DNA of 56,495 bases, from assembly GCA_024643345.1 (NCBI GenBank), contig JAHENB010000012.1, positions 1-56,495 on the forward strand, in the 5' to 3' direction. Below, one piece after another: positions 25,981 through 34,889 of this stretch. The notes under the pieces are model-generated. The model did no database searches and had not been told where the DNA came from. It saw only the letters and a list, made by a program, of their open reading frames with translations. Position numbers and translations under genes: made by a program. The stretch comes from Maribacter sp. Lineage in GTDB: Bacteria > Bacteroidota > Bacteroidia > Flavobacteriales > Flavobacteriaceae. The first letter of the stretch is position 1. Every line of letters begins with the position of its first letter.

Positions 25981-27222
25981 CTATTCGAACTTAATGGCCT
26001 TTACCGGTGTGATTTTTGTAATAATATAAGAAGGGAGCAACAACATTAAAAGACAAAGCAGGAGCACGCCGATGTTGAGTAACAGAACCATAGGCAAATC
26101 GATAGAGACCGGTATATAATCGATATAATATTCCTTCGGGTTTGGAAACTTCAGGAAATGGTAGCGTTGCTGAAGCAGCAATAGCGTCAGACCCAGTAAA
26201 TTTCCCCAAAACAATCCTACCCCGATCAAATAGGTCGCGTTATACAGGAATATCTTCCTAATGCTCCAGTTGGGGGTGCCCAATGCCTTTAGGATACCAA
26301 TCATCTGGGTGCGTTCCAAAATAAGCACCAGCAAGGCTGTAATCATATTAATTCCCCCTACAATGATCATGATGCCGATAATGAGGGCTATATTAAAATC
26401 GAACAACCCGATCCATTCAAATATCTTGTAATACTTATCCTTAATGGTTCCGGTGTCTAAATTGGAAAGTGTTTTCCCATAGATTTCCTTGCTCTTATCA
26501 TCGATCTCATCGAAACGGTCTAAAAATACCTCGAAATTACCCACTTGATCTTCGCCCCATTTGTTCATTCGCTGAACATGACGGATGTCAACAAAAATGT
26601 AAAGCCCGTCAAATTCCTCGAACCCACTGTCATAGATGCCCGTGACCTTAAACTTTCGCTGATTGGCGGTTGTGAGCGGATCGTCTTCCTTTGGAAAGAG
26701 GGCAAAAAAGGAATCGCCCACCTTAAGCTGCAAACGGTCGGCCATGATCCGCGACATCAAAACGTCTTCATTGACCTCCCCTTTGTATTTGGGCAAGTCG
26801 CCCGCTACGAGATACTCGGTAAACGCATGCCAATCGTAATCGGCACCGACCCCTTTTGCTATAAAGCCCTCAAAGGTATCCTCGGTACGTATAATGCCGG
26901 CCTTATTGGCCACTGCCTGTATGTGCGCAACACCGTTTACCAATTTGAATTCTGGATAAAATTCCTGATTTTTGGAAACGGGCACTACCGATACATCCGA
27001 GTTGTTGTTGTCGTAGTTCGAAATCTGGATGTGCCCGTTGAATGCGGTTACTTTTTCCCGGATTTTTACTTTTAACCCAACGCCGGTGCCAATAGCGATG
27101 AGCATCATTACAATGCCGATGGCAATGGCGGCGATGGCTATTTTTATTATTGGGGCGGAAATACTAATTTTATGTTCCTTGCCGGTAATCAATCGCTTGG
27201 CGATGTAAAACTCAAAATTCAA
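25981..27222 (-). CDS. LolC/FtsX-like ABC transporter permease
   Basis: This 413-residue membrane protein has one N-terminal transmembrane helix (about 22-46, IIKIAIAAIAIGIVMMLIAIG). A large MacB-like periplasmic domain (about 50-265) and three C-terminal helices follow (about 275-300, 325-352, 380-402). The ILERTQMIGILKALGT motif is the cytoplasmic coupling segment of FtsX-family permeases, and the protein ends in ITPVKAIKFE. The family moves lipoproteins or other envelope lipids with a LolD-type ATPase, not present here. The only start in frame after a stop is TTG, and the product begins MNFEFYIAKRLI as expected. The start lies 3 bases from the NamZ start on the other strand. Confidence 0.88.
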   Translation of the reverse strand: MNFEFYIAKRLITGKEHKISISAPIIKIAIAAIAIGIVMMLIAIGTGVGLKVKIREKVTAFNGHIQISNYDNNNSDVSVVPVSKNQEFYPEFKLVNGVAHIQAVANKAGIIRTEDTFEGFIAKGVGADYDWHAFTEYLVAGDLPKYKGEVNEDVLMSRIMADRLQLKVGDSFFALFPKEDDPLTTANQRKFKVTGIYDSGFEEFDGLYIFVDIRHVQRMNKWGEDQVGNFEVFLDRFDEIDDKSKEIYGKTLSNLDTGTIKDKYYKIFEWIGLFDFNIALIIGIMIIVGGINMITALLVLILERTQMIGILKALGTPNWSIRKIFLYNATYLIGVGLFWGNLLGLTLLLLQQRYHFLKFPNPKEYYIDYIPVSIDLPMVLLLNIGVLLLCLLMLLLPSYIITKITPVKAIKFE

Positions 27223-27225
27223 TAT

Positions 27226-28485
27226 ATGGTGTTTCTATCCGGTCTCAAAAGTACATTTTTATTGTGGGTTTTGCTCAACTCCACCTGCGGAAAACCAATA
27301 CAAAATACAGCCAAATCGTCAAATCCAACAATCCAAAAAATTCCAATAGATACCGTAAAATCAATAATCGTGGCTGCCAACAGAATCCCATTATACCTTC
27401 CCATGCTCAGAGGGAAAAAAGTGGGCATCGTCGCAAACCAGACCACGGTAATTTTCAAGGAACCAATTGGTGACGGGGCGCTTGGCTCCCATACCCATTT
27501 GGTCGATTCCCTCCTCACTTTGCAAATCGACATCAAAAAGGTCTTTGCACCCGAACACGGTTTTAGGGGAGAGGCAGATGCCGGCGAAAAAGTAGTGGAT
27601 GGGTTCGACCAGAGAACAGGTTTGCCCTTGATCTCACTTTATGGAAAAAACAGGAAACCGACAGCGGAGCAGTTAAAGGATCTTGAGGTGGTATTGTTCG
27701 ACATACAGGATGTAGGGGTTCGGTTTTATACCTATATCGCCACTTTGCAATTGGTGATGGAAGCCTGCGCCGAAAACCAGATACCGCTGATCGTTTTGGA
27801 TCGCCCCAACCCAAACGGACACTATATTGATGGACCCACCATGGAAAAGGAGCATATGGGATTTCTGGGAATGACACCCATCCCTTTGGTGTATGGGATG
27901 ACCATTGGGGAATACGCCAAATTGATCAATGAAGAAGGTTGGTTGGCCGGTAAAGTTAAAGCTGAATTGATCGTGATCCCGCTTGAGAACTGGAACCATG
28001 AAACAGTGTATCGCTTACCGATACGACCTTCTCCCAATTTGCCGAACGATACCGCCATTAACCTATATCCCAGCCTTGGACTTTTCGAAGGAACGAACAT
28101 CAATGCCGGGCGAGGTACCGAATTCCAGTTCCAACGCTACGGGGCGCCATTTTTAGACCCTTCTTTCTATGATTTCAGCTATACCCCTACTCCTAATTTT
28201 GGTTCAAAAACACCCAAACACATGGGAACACCCTGTTTTGGAAAAGACCTCTCGAATATGGCAAGAATATCGGAAGTTCGATTGCATTGGCTGATCGACG
28301 CCTATGCGCATGCCCTTGACAAGAAAAAGGTTTTCAATGAAAACGGATTTACCAAACATGCCGGGACTGCCATACTGCAACAACAGATCGAAGCCGGGCT
28401 TTCAGAGCCAGAAATAAAGGCCACGTGGCAAACCGATTTGGAAAAGTTCAAGAAAATAAGGGAAAAGTACCTGTTGTACGACTAG
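27226..28485 (+). CDS. namZ: Exo-beta-N-acetylmuramidase NamZ-like (DUF1343) lipoprotein
   Basis: This 419-residue protein has a lipoprotein signal (LLWVLLNSTC). The body is DUF1343/NamZ: GKKVGIVANQT, VFAPEHGFRGEADAGE with the conserved Glu and His, GLPLISLYGKNRKP, LFDIQDVGVRFYTYI, LDRPNPN and EGTNINAGRGTEFQF. NamZ removes terminal MurNAc from peptidoglycan fragments for cell-wall recycling. I chose the ATG of MVFLSG because it gives a clean signal; an earlier ATG adds 18 residues. Start and stop are both unusually placed: the start is 3 bases from that of the divergent permease gene, and its stop shares a CTAG palindrome with the stop of the convergent oxygenase gene. Confidence 0.85.
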   Translation: MVFLSGLKSTFLLWVLLNSTCGKPIQNTAKSSNPTIQKIPIDTVKSIIVAANRIPLYLPMLRGKKVGIVANQTTVIFKEPIGDGALGSHTHLVDSLLTLQIDIKKVFAPEHGFRGEADAGEKVVDGFDQRTGLPLISLYGKNRKPTAEQLKDLEVVLFDIQDVGVRFYTYIATLQLVMEACAENQIPLIVLDRPNPNGHYIDGPTMEKEHMGFLGMTPIPLVYGMTIGEYAKLINEEGWLAGKVKAELIVIPLENWNHETVYRLPIRPSPNLPNDTAINLYPSLGLFEGTNINAGRGTEFQFQRYGAPFLDPSFYDFSYTPTPNFGSKTPKHMGTPCFGKDLSNMARISEVRLHWLIDAYAHALDKKKVFNENGFTKHAGTAILQQQIEAGLSEPEIKATWQTDLEKFKKIREKYLLYD

Positions 28486-29327
28486 TCTTTTTGGTCGAGG
28501 GTTACCGTGGTGGGCCTTCTATAAGTATGGAAAGGTTGTTTGAGCAGCCCTTTGATACTCGCGTTCTCTACTTCGTCGGGAAAGGTGTCCACGCCATAAA
28601 CAATGGCATCCCGGTCCATTTTCATAAAAGTCCCAAAAAGCCGGTCCCAAATCGAAAATATATTGCCAAAATTGCTGTCGGTATAGGGCAAGACATAATG
28701 ATGGTGCACCTTATGCATATCGGGAGAGACGATCACCCAGCTCAAAGCCGTGTCAATGTTTTTGGGAAGCTTGATGTTCGCATGGCCGAATTGGGTGGCC
28801 AAAAGAGACAAGGACTGGTACAACATCACGATTCCTATGGGTATCCCGATGATCCAGACCCCAAAAAGGGTAAAGCCAAAACGTACAATACTTTCCAGCG
28901 GATGGTGCCTATTGGCCGTGGTGGTATCGACATTGTGATCGGTATGGTGCACCAAATGGATCATCCATAACGGTTTAACTTTGTGCTCGATCCAATGGGC
29001 CAGGTACGCGCCAATCAAATCGAGCAGGAGCAAGCCCAGTAAAATATAAAGCCATAAGGGCATACTGGGCAACCAATGCAACAATCCAAACTTATGGGCC
29101 ACTGTAAAATCCGCGGTTTTCAATAGCAAGAAAGCCAATGCAAAATTGATGACGATGGTAGTCAGGGTAAAAAAAAGATTCGGGATCGCGTGTTTCCATT
29201 TTTTATAACGAAACCGATAGAGGGGTACGGCCCCTTCCAAAAGCCAGAAAAAGGTAATGCCCCCGACCAATAACAAAGAACGATGGCTTGAAGGTATGGT
29301 CTCGAAATAATGTATGATGGATTCCAT
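28482..29327 (-). CDS. Sterol desaturase-family membrane oxygenase
   Basis: This 281-residue membrane protein has about four transmembrane segments. It carries the three His clusters of the fatty-acid hydroxylase/sterol desaturase superfamily: HWIEH (His111, His115), HLVHHTDHN (His124, 127, 128, 131) and HKVHHHY (about 205-210). These bind two irons and hydroxylate or desaturate lipids; the substrate is unknown. A TATCTTTA box lies just before the ATG. The stop overlaps that of NamZ by four bases, CTAG being a stop on both strands. Confidence 0.88.
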   Translation of the reverse strand: MESIIHYFETIPSSHRSLLLVGGITFFWLLEGAVPLYRFRYKKWKHAIPNLFFTLTTIVINFALAFLLLKTADFTVAHKFGLLHWLPSMPLWLYILLGLLLLDLIGAYLAHWIEHKVKPLWMIHLVHHTDHNVDTTTANRHHPLESIVRFGFTLFGVWIIGIPIGIVMLYQSLSLLATQFGHANIKLPKNIDTALSWVIVSPDMHKVHHHYVLPYTDSNFGNIFSIWDRLFGTFMKMDRDAIVYGVDTFPDEVENASIKGLLKQPFHTYRRPTTVTLDQKD

Positions 29328-29440
29328 TGGTTAAAGATACAAAATTCGGTTTTCCACTTTTAAAATTGTTTTATGAAGTGGCGCATCGATATCTCTGATT
29401 TGGTCAAAAAAACAGAACCTAAGCCTACTGCCTCGCGCCA

Positions 29441-29944
29441 TTAGTATTGAAGCCTTTTTTTCATTTTCTCGACAATATTATAGGCTGCTGGGCAAATTGC
29501 AACGTTTTTAAGGGTAAGGTCGGTTATCTGTTCGAACTTTTTCCTGTCGGTGTGGGGAAATTCGCGGCAGGCCTTTGGCCGTACATCGTATATGGAGCAA
29601 TAATTATCGGTTCCCAAAAAAGCACAGGGCAGTTGTTGCAAAACGAAGTCGTTATCTTCATCTACTCTTAAGTAGGTTTCAATAAATTGCTGCGGCTTCA
29701 TCCGAAAATGTTTTGCTACACGCTCAATATCCGCACTGGTGAATAGTGGCCCCGTGGTCTTGCAGCAATTGGCACATTTCAGGCAGTCGGTTCGTTCAAA
29801 TTCGGCCTCATGGAGCTCCTGCATGGTATAGTCCAAATCTTTAGGGGGCCTCTTTTTGAGACTCTTGAAGAATTTCCCGTTTTCAACTTGTTTTTCCTTT
29901 GCCCGAGAGGGCAGAAGGCGCAAAAGATCATCCATGTCGGTCAT
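29441..29944 (-). CDS. YkgJ-family cysteine cluster protein
   Basis: This 167-residue protein has the zinc/iron-chelating Cys cluster of the YkgJ family: CLKCANCC near residue 55, PCAFL, YCSIYDVRPKACREFP and AICPAAYN, giving about eight Cys. The function of this family is not established; it is presumed to bind a metal or a cluster. The first ATG is used; another follows three codons later. A well-placed promoter lies upstream. Confidence 0.85.
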   Translation of the reverse strand: MTDMDDLLRLLPSRAKEKQVENGKFFKSLKKRPPKDLDYTMQELHEAEFERTDCLKCANCCKTTGPLFTSADIERVAKHFRMKPQQFIETYLRVDEDNDFVLQQLPCAFLGTDNYCSIYDVRPKACREFPHTDRKKFEQITDLTLKNVAICPAAYNIVEKMKKRLQY

Positions 29945-29978
29945 TTAATATGAATGGGTTCCAGCACATATGGCGTTC

Positions 29979-30005
29979 CAAAGGTATCCCATAATTGTAC
30001 TTCAA
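29979..30005 (-). promoter_or_regulatory. Promoter of the cysteine-cluster gene
   Basis: TTG (30005-30003), 16 bases, then TACCTTTG (29986-29979) on the minus strand resemble the TTTG-N17-23-TAnnTTTG promoter. The start codon is about 35 bases further. Confidence 0.4.
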
Positions 30006-30109
30006 TAAAATCTTCCGGTCCGATCTTTATTGTTTCTGTTTAAAAAAGGGCCAAAAGAAGGATTTTTGAAAGGGAAAAATACCACTTTTGCAATTCAATC
30101 AACATATTC

Positions 30110-30823
30110 ATGGGCACTGATATCATGGGTGCGGCTTTGCTGGATTATCAAAACGGTGACTATACCGAGGATTTGATCACAATTTCCTCCCTGGAGGAGG
30201 AGGATAGGATTCCCTTGCCCTATTTGTTTCGCGATTTCGAAGAAATGCCGTTTATAGAACAAAAGGCCCTGGAATTATGTAAAGGCACCGTACTCGATAT
30301 TGGCTGTGCCGCTGGAAGCCATAGCCTATATTTACAAAAGCACGGAACGGAAGTTTTTGCGCTCGACCGTTCCGAGGGCGCCATTGAAACCTGTCGATTA
30401 AGGGGCATCAAAAATACCGTAAGGGCCAATATACTTCATTATCAAAACAACAAGTTCGATACGCTGTTGATGCTGATGAATGGCATAGGAATCGCTGAAA
30501 AATTGGATGATTTAGGTCCTTTTCTGCAACATCTGAAGACGCTCTTAAATCCGAACGGACAAATTCTATTGGATTCCAGCGATATTATTTATATGTTCGA
30601 ACAAGACGAAGATGGTGGCTTTTGGGTACCCGATAACGGTAAATATTATGGAGAAGTAAAATATACCATGGCGTATAAAGGGAAGAAAAGCAAGTCCTTT
30701 TCATGGCTATATATCGGTTTCGACCGCCTGAAGGCGATTGCCGAAGCCCATGATTTTAGCTGCGAACGCGTAATTTCCGGAGCGCATTACGACTATTTGG
30801 CTAGATTGTGGTTGAATCGATAA
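30110..30823 (+). CDS. Class I SAM-dependent methyltransferase
   Basis: This 237-residue protein has a Rossmann-type methyltransferase fold. Motif I is VLDIGCAAGSHSLYL (61-75), motif II an acidic FALDRSEGAIE, and the post-II region has LLMLMNGIGIAEKL. The C-terminal part (GGFWVPDNGKYYGEV, FSWLYIGFDRLKAIAE) suggests a small-molecule or lipid substrate; no family name is certain. It stands between the cysteine-cluster gene (divergent) and the metalloprotease gene, 48 bases before the latter, so both may be co-transcribed. Confidence 0.85.
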   Translation: MGTDIMGAALLDYQNGDYTEDLITISSLEEEDRIPLPYLFRDFEEMPFIEQKALELCKGTVLDIGCAAGSHSLYLQKHGTEVFALDRSEGAIETCRLRGIKNTVRANILHYQNNKFDTLLMLMNGIGIAEKLDDLGPFLQHLKTLLNPNGQILLDSSDIIYMFEQDEDGGFWVPDNGKYYGEVKYTMAYKGKKSKSFSWLYIGFDRLKAIAEAHDFSCERVISGAHYDYLARLWLNR

Positions 30824-30871
30824 TAGTAGGTACGGTTTTTGCGTTACCTTCAAATACATTAAAAAGTTAGT

Positions 30872-31753
30872 ATGATGGGCAGATATCATTTGGGCATATT
30901 TTTGTGGGTAGCTTTGTTGTTGTTTGGTTGTTCCAAGAATTCCGATGACCCCCAAGTTCCACCAAAACCTATCGACAAATCGGCCAATCTGTTGGGAACG
31001 GGAGATTCGGCAAACGACATCCTATCCAATGACAACTTCAGCACGCTACTTGTTGAAATCGCTTATGTAACCGGTTTTAGGCCGACCGCCGAGACCATGG
31101 ACAATTTTACGGCCTACCTTAGGCAACATACGTTCAAGACCGATATTCAAATAGTATACAATGAACTGCCCTCCCCAAATGAAGAAACGCTGACCCTTCA
31201 GGAAATAGCCGATCTGGAAAGTGACAACAGAACCGCATATAACAGTGGAAATACCCTGGCCATCTATATTTACTTTGCCGATGCACCATCTGACGACGAT
31301 GACGAAACGGCGGGTTTGGTGACCCTGGGTGCGGTCTACCGCAATACCTCGATGATCATTCATGAGGTCACTATAAAGAAATTGGCGGCCCAAAGTCCAT
31401 TGATAACCAATGCCGATGTGGAAACGGCCACTTTGAACCATGAATTCGGGCATTTGTTCGGCTTGGTGAATCTGGGCACAGATTCGGTAAATGAGCATGA
31501 GGATGCCGAAGCAATAAACCATTGCAACGTAGCGGGGTGCCTGATGCGCGCTGAGCTGCAGTTCGGTGGGTTCGCTAGGAAAAGCATTGCTGAAAAAACA
31601 ATGGCCGCCCAAGATGGCCTTGTGGCAGGGTGTGCCCTGAGCGGGCAAAGCGTGATGGAATTATTAAAAGGTCGCAACAATAAGGGCCTTGCCGACATTC
31701 CGCCGCTTGATGCCGAGTGTGTTTTGGATCTACAGGCCAACGGGGGGAAATAA
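30872..31753 (+). CDS. Lipoprotein zinc metalloprotease of the flavobacterial membrane type
   Basis: This 293-residue lipoprotein has a signal ending in LLLFGC (Cys20). The zinc site is NHEFGHLFGLVN (His190, Glu191, His194, Gly197), but the position of the usual third metzincin ligand is Asn200. A His-rich region follows, with NEHED (His209), INHCNVAGCLM (His217, Cys218, Cys223) and a Met-turn-like Met225. The third ligand may come from His209 or His217, and the two Cys may be disulfide-bonded. It is probably a surface or periplasmic protease; the substrate is unknown. It lies 48 bases after the methyltransferase gene. Confidence 0.8.
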   Translation: MMGRYHLGIFLWVALLLFGCSKNSDDPQVPPKPIDKSANLLGTGDSANDILSNDNFSTLLVEIAYVTGFRPTAETMDNFTAYLRQHTFKTDIQIVYNELPSPNEETLTLQEIADLESDNRTAYNSGNTLAIYIYFADAPSDDDDETAGLVTLGAVYRNTSMIIHEVTIKKLAAQSPLITNADVETATLNHEFGHLFGLVNLGTDSVNEHEDAEAINHCNVAGCLMRAELQFGGFARKSIAEKTMAAQDGLVAGCALSGQSVMELLKGRNNKGLADIPPLDAECVLDLQANGGK

Positions 31754-31823
31754 AAAGGGAGAGCCGCCACCACCGACATTTCATCGTAAATAAAATAACG
31801 AGGCCTTGGCGCGTTACCCCATG

Positions 31824-32456
31824 TTAGGGAATATTCAAATATTTATGGGTCTGCAATGAAACCTTCCATTTCGGATGTTGCATGACATAGTCGACGATCA
31901 ATGGCGTCATTTTTTCCCTGACGCTCCATTCGGGCTGCAGGTAAAGCATACATTCCTTGTTCAATTCCGCAGCCTGTTCTTCGGCAAAGACAAAGTCGTG
32001 CCGGTTGTATACGATCACCTTCAATTCGTGTGCCTTTTCGTAAATGGGGGCTAGCGGCAGTTTGTTCTTTTTTGGCGAAAGACAGATCCAATCCCATGTA
32101 CCGGTCAAAGGGTAGGCCCCGGAAGTCTCGATATGGGTCCTGAGCTTCTTGTCTTTTAAGGCTTGGGTCAAAGGAGCCATGTCCCAGGTAAGTGGTTCAC
32201 CGCCCGTAACCACAATGGTATCGGCATATTTGGCCGCATTGAAAACAATTTGATCGATGTGCGTGGGCGGATGCAGATCGGCGTCCCAACTTTCCTTGAC
32301 ATCGCACCAATGGCAACCTACATCGCATCCGCCCACCCTAATAAAATAGGCGGCGGTACCGGTATGAAAACCCTCACCCTGAATGGTGTAAAACTCCTCC
32401 ATCAACGGCAGCATCCGTCCTTGGTCGACCAAGGTCAAAACATCCTCTTTATTCAT
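31824..32456 (-). CDS. queE: 7-carboxy-7-deazaguanine synthase
   Basis: QueE is a radical SAM enzyme that contracts 6-carboxytetrahydropterin to CDG in queuosine/deazapurine synthesis. The start MLPLMEEFYTIQGEG and the 4Fe-4S motif CDVGCHWC (Cys44, Cys48, Cys51; CX3CX2C) are typical, as is the SAM/substrate part VVTGGEPLTW, with IETSG downstream. At 210 residues it is of normal length. The ATG is preferred over a GTG five codons upstream. No queC, queD or queF is in the window. A -7 box lies just before the start. Confidence 0.92.
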   Translation of the reverse strand: MNKEDVLTLVDQGRMLPLMEEFYTIQGEGFHTGTAAYFIRVGGCDVGCHWCDVKESWDADLHPPTHIDQIVFNAAKYADTIVVTGGEPLTWDMAPLTQALKDKKLRTHIETSGAYPLTGTWDWICLSPKKNKLPLAPIYEKAHELKVIVYNRHDFVFAEEQAAELNKECMLYLQPEWSVREKMTPLIVDYVMQHPKWKVSLQTHKYLNIP

Positions 32457-32460
32457 TTGG

Positions 32461-32468
32461 CAAAGATA
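32461..32468 (-). promoter_or_regulatory. Possible -7 box immediately upstream of queE
   Basis: TATCTTTG on the minus strand matches TAnnTTTG and ends 4 bases before the ATG. If it is the real promoter the transcript would be leaderless. No clear -33 TTG is seen. Confidence 0.35.
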
Positions 32469-32621
32469 CACCTTCGTTGGAATTTGATCATTATAGCGCT
32501 TGGTTTTAATAACATGGCAGGGCTAAAGAACATGCCAGGCCATATTTGTTCGTATCACAGTTGGTTAATTCTGCGTCATTATGCAATTTTCCCTTATTTT
32601 TATGCCAAATATTATTATCGG

Positions 32622-34142
32622 ATGAGTATCGTAGACGATTTCAGAAAGCAAATGGAGGATGGTTATACCACCAAAGGCGACTATATCGCCATGGGTGCCG
32701 CTATGTTAAATGGAGAAGCGCTCACCAATGCTTTGGTAAAGATCCCCTTAAAAACCTTAAACCGCCACGGCTTGATCGCCGGGGCCACTGGAACTGGAAA
32801 AACCAAAACCCTACAAGTGCTTGCCGAAAACCTATCAGACAAGGGCATACCGGTACTTTTAATGGATTTAAAGGGAGATTTGAGCGGCCTGGCCCAACCC
32901 AGTCCCGGCCATCCAAAAATCGAAGAGCGGCACGCCAAGATTGGCCTGCCCTTCGAGCCTAAAGGCTTTCCGGTAGAAATTCTTTCGCTTTCCGATCAGG
33001 ATGGCGTTAAATTAAGGGCCACCGTTTCAGAATTCGGTCCAGTATTGCTCTCCCGTATTTTAGACCTTTCAGAAGCACAGGAAGGCATTATGGCGGTAAT
33101 CTTCAAGTATTGCGATGACCAGAAACTACCTCTGTTAGATTTAAAGGATTTTAAAAAAGTATTGCAATATGCCACCGAAGGAGGTAAAGAAGAATTCACA
33201 AAAAATTATGGCCGTATCAGTACCAGCTCCACGGGCACGATCCTACGTAAGGTCATTGAACTGGAACAACAGGGGGCAGACCTCTTTTTTGGCGAAAAAT
33301 CGTTCGAAGTGGAAGACCTTACCCGTATCGACGCAAACGGCAGGGGCTACATCAATATTATCCGCTTGACCGATATCCAAGATCGCCCAAAGCTTTTCTC
33401 TACGTTCATGCTCAGTTTATTGGGCGAAATTTACTCGACATTCCCCGAGCAAGGTGATAGTGCCCAACCAGAGCTTGTGTTGTTCATCGACGAGGCCCAC
33501 TTGATATTCGATGAGGCTTCCAAAGCCCTGTTGGATCAAATTGAAAATATTGTAAAACTCATTCGTTCTAAAGGGATTGGGGTTTATTTTGTTACCCAAA
33601 ACCCAACCGATGTACCGAATGACGTATTGGCACAATTGGGATTAAAGGTTCAGCATGCACTGCGGGCCTTCACGGCAAATGATCGAAAAGCAATAAAACT
33701 TACCGCTGAAAATTATCCAGACTCCGAATTTTACGACACCAAGGAGGTATTGACCTCTCTGGGAATCGGGGAAGCCTTGATCACTGCCCTGGACGAAAAG
33801 GGCAGACCTACTCCCCTGGCCGCCACCCTATTGCGCGCACCGATGAGTAGAATGGACATTCTGAGCGAAAGCGAATTAAAAGAAGTGATCGACAACTCGA
33901 AACTCGTAAAAAAATACAATGAAATCTTGGATAGGGAAAGTGCCTATGAAATATTGAACCAAAAAATAGAAAGGGCCGAATTGCAGGCCGAAAAGGAAAA
34001 AGAGCATGAAAAGGAAAGTACTACGGTAAGAAGAACCGCCAGTGGCAGAAGAAGTACCGCAATGAACCCCGTGGTTAAAGTACTGACAAGTGCAACTTTC
34101 ATCCGAAGTGTATTCGGGATCTTGAAAAAAGTAATGCGATAA
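32622..34142 (+). CDS. HerA-like helicase/ATPase (DUF853 type)
   Basis: This 506-residue P-loop ATPase has a Walker A motif in IAGATGTGKTKT (54-61) and a Walker B motif in LVLFIDEAHLIF. It has the family's PVLLMDLKGDLSGLA and VYFVTQNPTDVPNDVLAQLG (sensor-like) segments. The C-terminus is charged with a helical tail (AELQAEKEKEHEKE). DUF853 proteins of the HerA/FtsK class are common in bacteria; the role is unclear, perhaps DNA or protein translocation. The ATG before SIVDDFRKQ is chosen. The frame is open 150 codons further upstream, but that part runs antisense through queE and is not coding. No NurA partner is visible. Confidence 0.85.
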   Translation: MSIVDDFRKQMEDGYTTKGDYIAMGAAMLNGEALTNALVKIPLKTLNRHGLIAGATGTGKTKTLQVLAENLSDKGIPVLLMDLKGDLSGLAQPSPGHPKIEERHAKIGLPFEPKGFPVEILSLSDQDGVKLRATVSEFGPVLLSRILDLSEAQEGIMAVIFKYCDDQKLPLLDLKDFKKVLQYATEGGKEEFTKNYGRISTSSTGTILRKVIELEQQGADLFFGEKSFEVEDLTRIDANGRGYINIIRLTDIQDRPKLFSTFMLSLLGEIYSTFPEQGDSAQPELVLFIDEAHLIFDEASKALLDQIENIVKLIRSKGIGVYFVTQNPTDVPNDVLAQLGLKVQHALRAFTANDRKAIKLTAENYPDSEFYDTKEVLTSLGIGEALITALDEKGRPTPLAATLLRAPMSRMDILSESELKEVIDNSKLVKKYNEILDRESAYEILNQKIERAELQAEKEKEHEKESTTVRRTASGRRSTAMNPVVKVLTSATFIRSVFGILKKVMR

Positions 34143-34251
34143 TTCGAAATGGCCAAACCAAAGAGATTTCGTTCGAATATAAAAAAGGTTGAGATCCAAT
34201 GGACTACCCCCAAACTCATTTTATAAAAAAAGGAAACTACAATATACGTCT

Positions 34252-34800
34252 ATGAAAGATCGATTTTACATTGTTGTCATTGCCCTATTCTTGCTCCATT
34301 GTAAAAGCGAAGTTGACACTACCTTTTTGATCAGGGACGACGCTATCGGGAATTTGGAGAAAAATAGCCTGTCACGGGACATCGCACTGATATATTCTCA
34401 AGATTCGGTGGTCAGGGACACCACTTCCCTTAACCTAGGCAACATGGCAAAGCGATTCAAAATATTTGAAAAAGGGGGCAAATTATTGCTCACGCTCACC
34501 CCCAGTTCCGATAGCATCCCGAAGATACAGAATATACGTTTCGAGGATGACCGTTACCATACCGAAAAAGGTATAAGCATCAACAGTACCTTCAAGGATA
34601 TCAAGGACGCCTACACGATTAAAAAGGTAATTACGTCTATGAACAATGTTTTGATTCTTGTGAAAGAAAGTGAGGTCTATTTTACGATCAGCAAGGAGGA
34701 ATTGCCCAGTAGCCTCCGTTATGCCTCAAGTGAAAACATAGAGGCCGTACAAATTCCCGATAAGGCCAAAATCAAATATATGATGTTGGGTTGGGATTGA
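34252..34800 (+). CDS. Lipoprotein of unknown function
   Basis: This 182-residue protein has a short lipoprotein signal (FYIVVIALFLLHC). The mature part is mixed alpha/beta with segments such as RFKIFEKGGKLLLTLTP and STFKDIKDAYTIKKVITSMNNVLILV. The GISINSTFKDIKDAYTI pattern resembles phosphate-like ligand-binding or YbbR-like repeats, but I cannot name a family. The frame extends 21 codons upstream; the ATG with the signal is preferred. It lies 109 bases after the HerA-like gene. Confidence 0.75.
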   Translation: MKDRFYIVVIALFLLHCKSEVDTTFLIRDDAIGNLEKNSLSRDIALIYSQDSVVRDTTSLNLGNMAKRFKIFEKGGKLLLTLTPSSDSIPKIQNIRFEDDRYHTEKGISINSTFKDIKDAYTIKKVITSMNNVLILVKESEVYFTISKEELPSSLRYASSENIEAVQIPDKAKIKYMMLGWD

Positions 34801-34889
34801 AAAACCGTTCTTGAAGTCATTTCGCATCTTTGAATTGACTTGAAAAACCCCTAAAACCTAGTTCCCATTAGTTGCCAATTTTTTAAAGT

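Noticed and set aside
32163-32621. Long N-terminal extension of the HerA-like protein
   Set aside because: These codons run antisense through queE; the ATG at 32622 gives the normal N-terminus.
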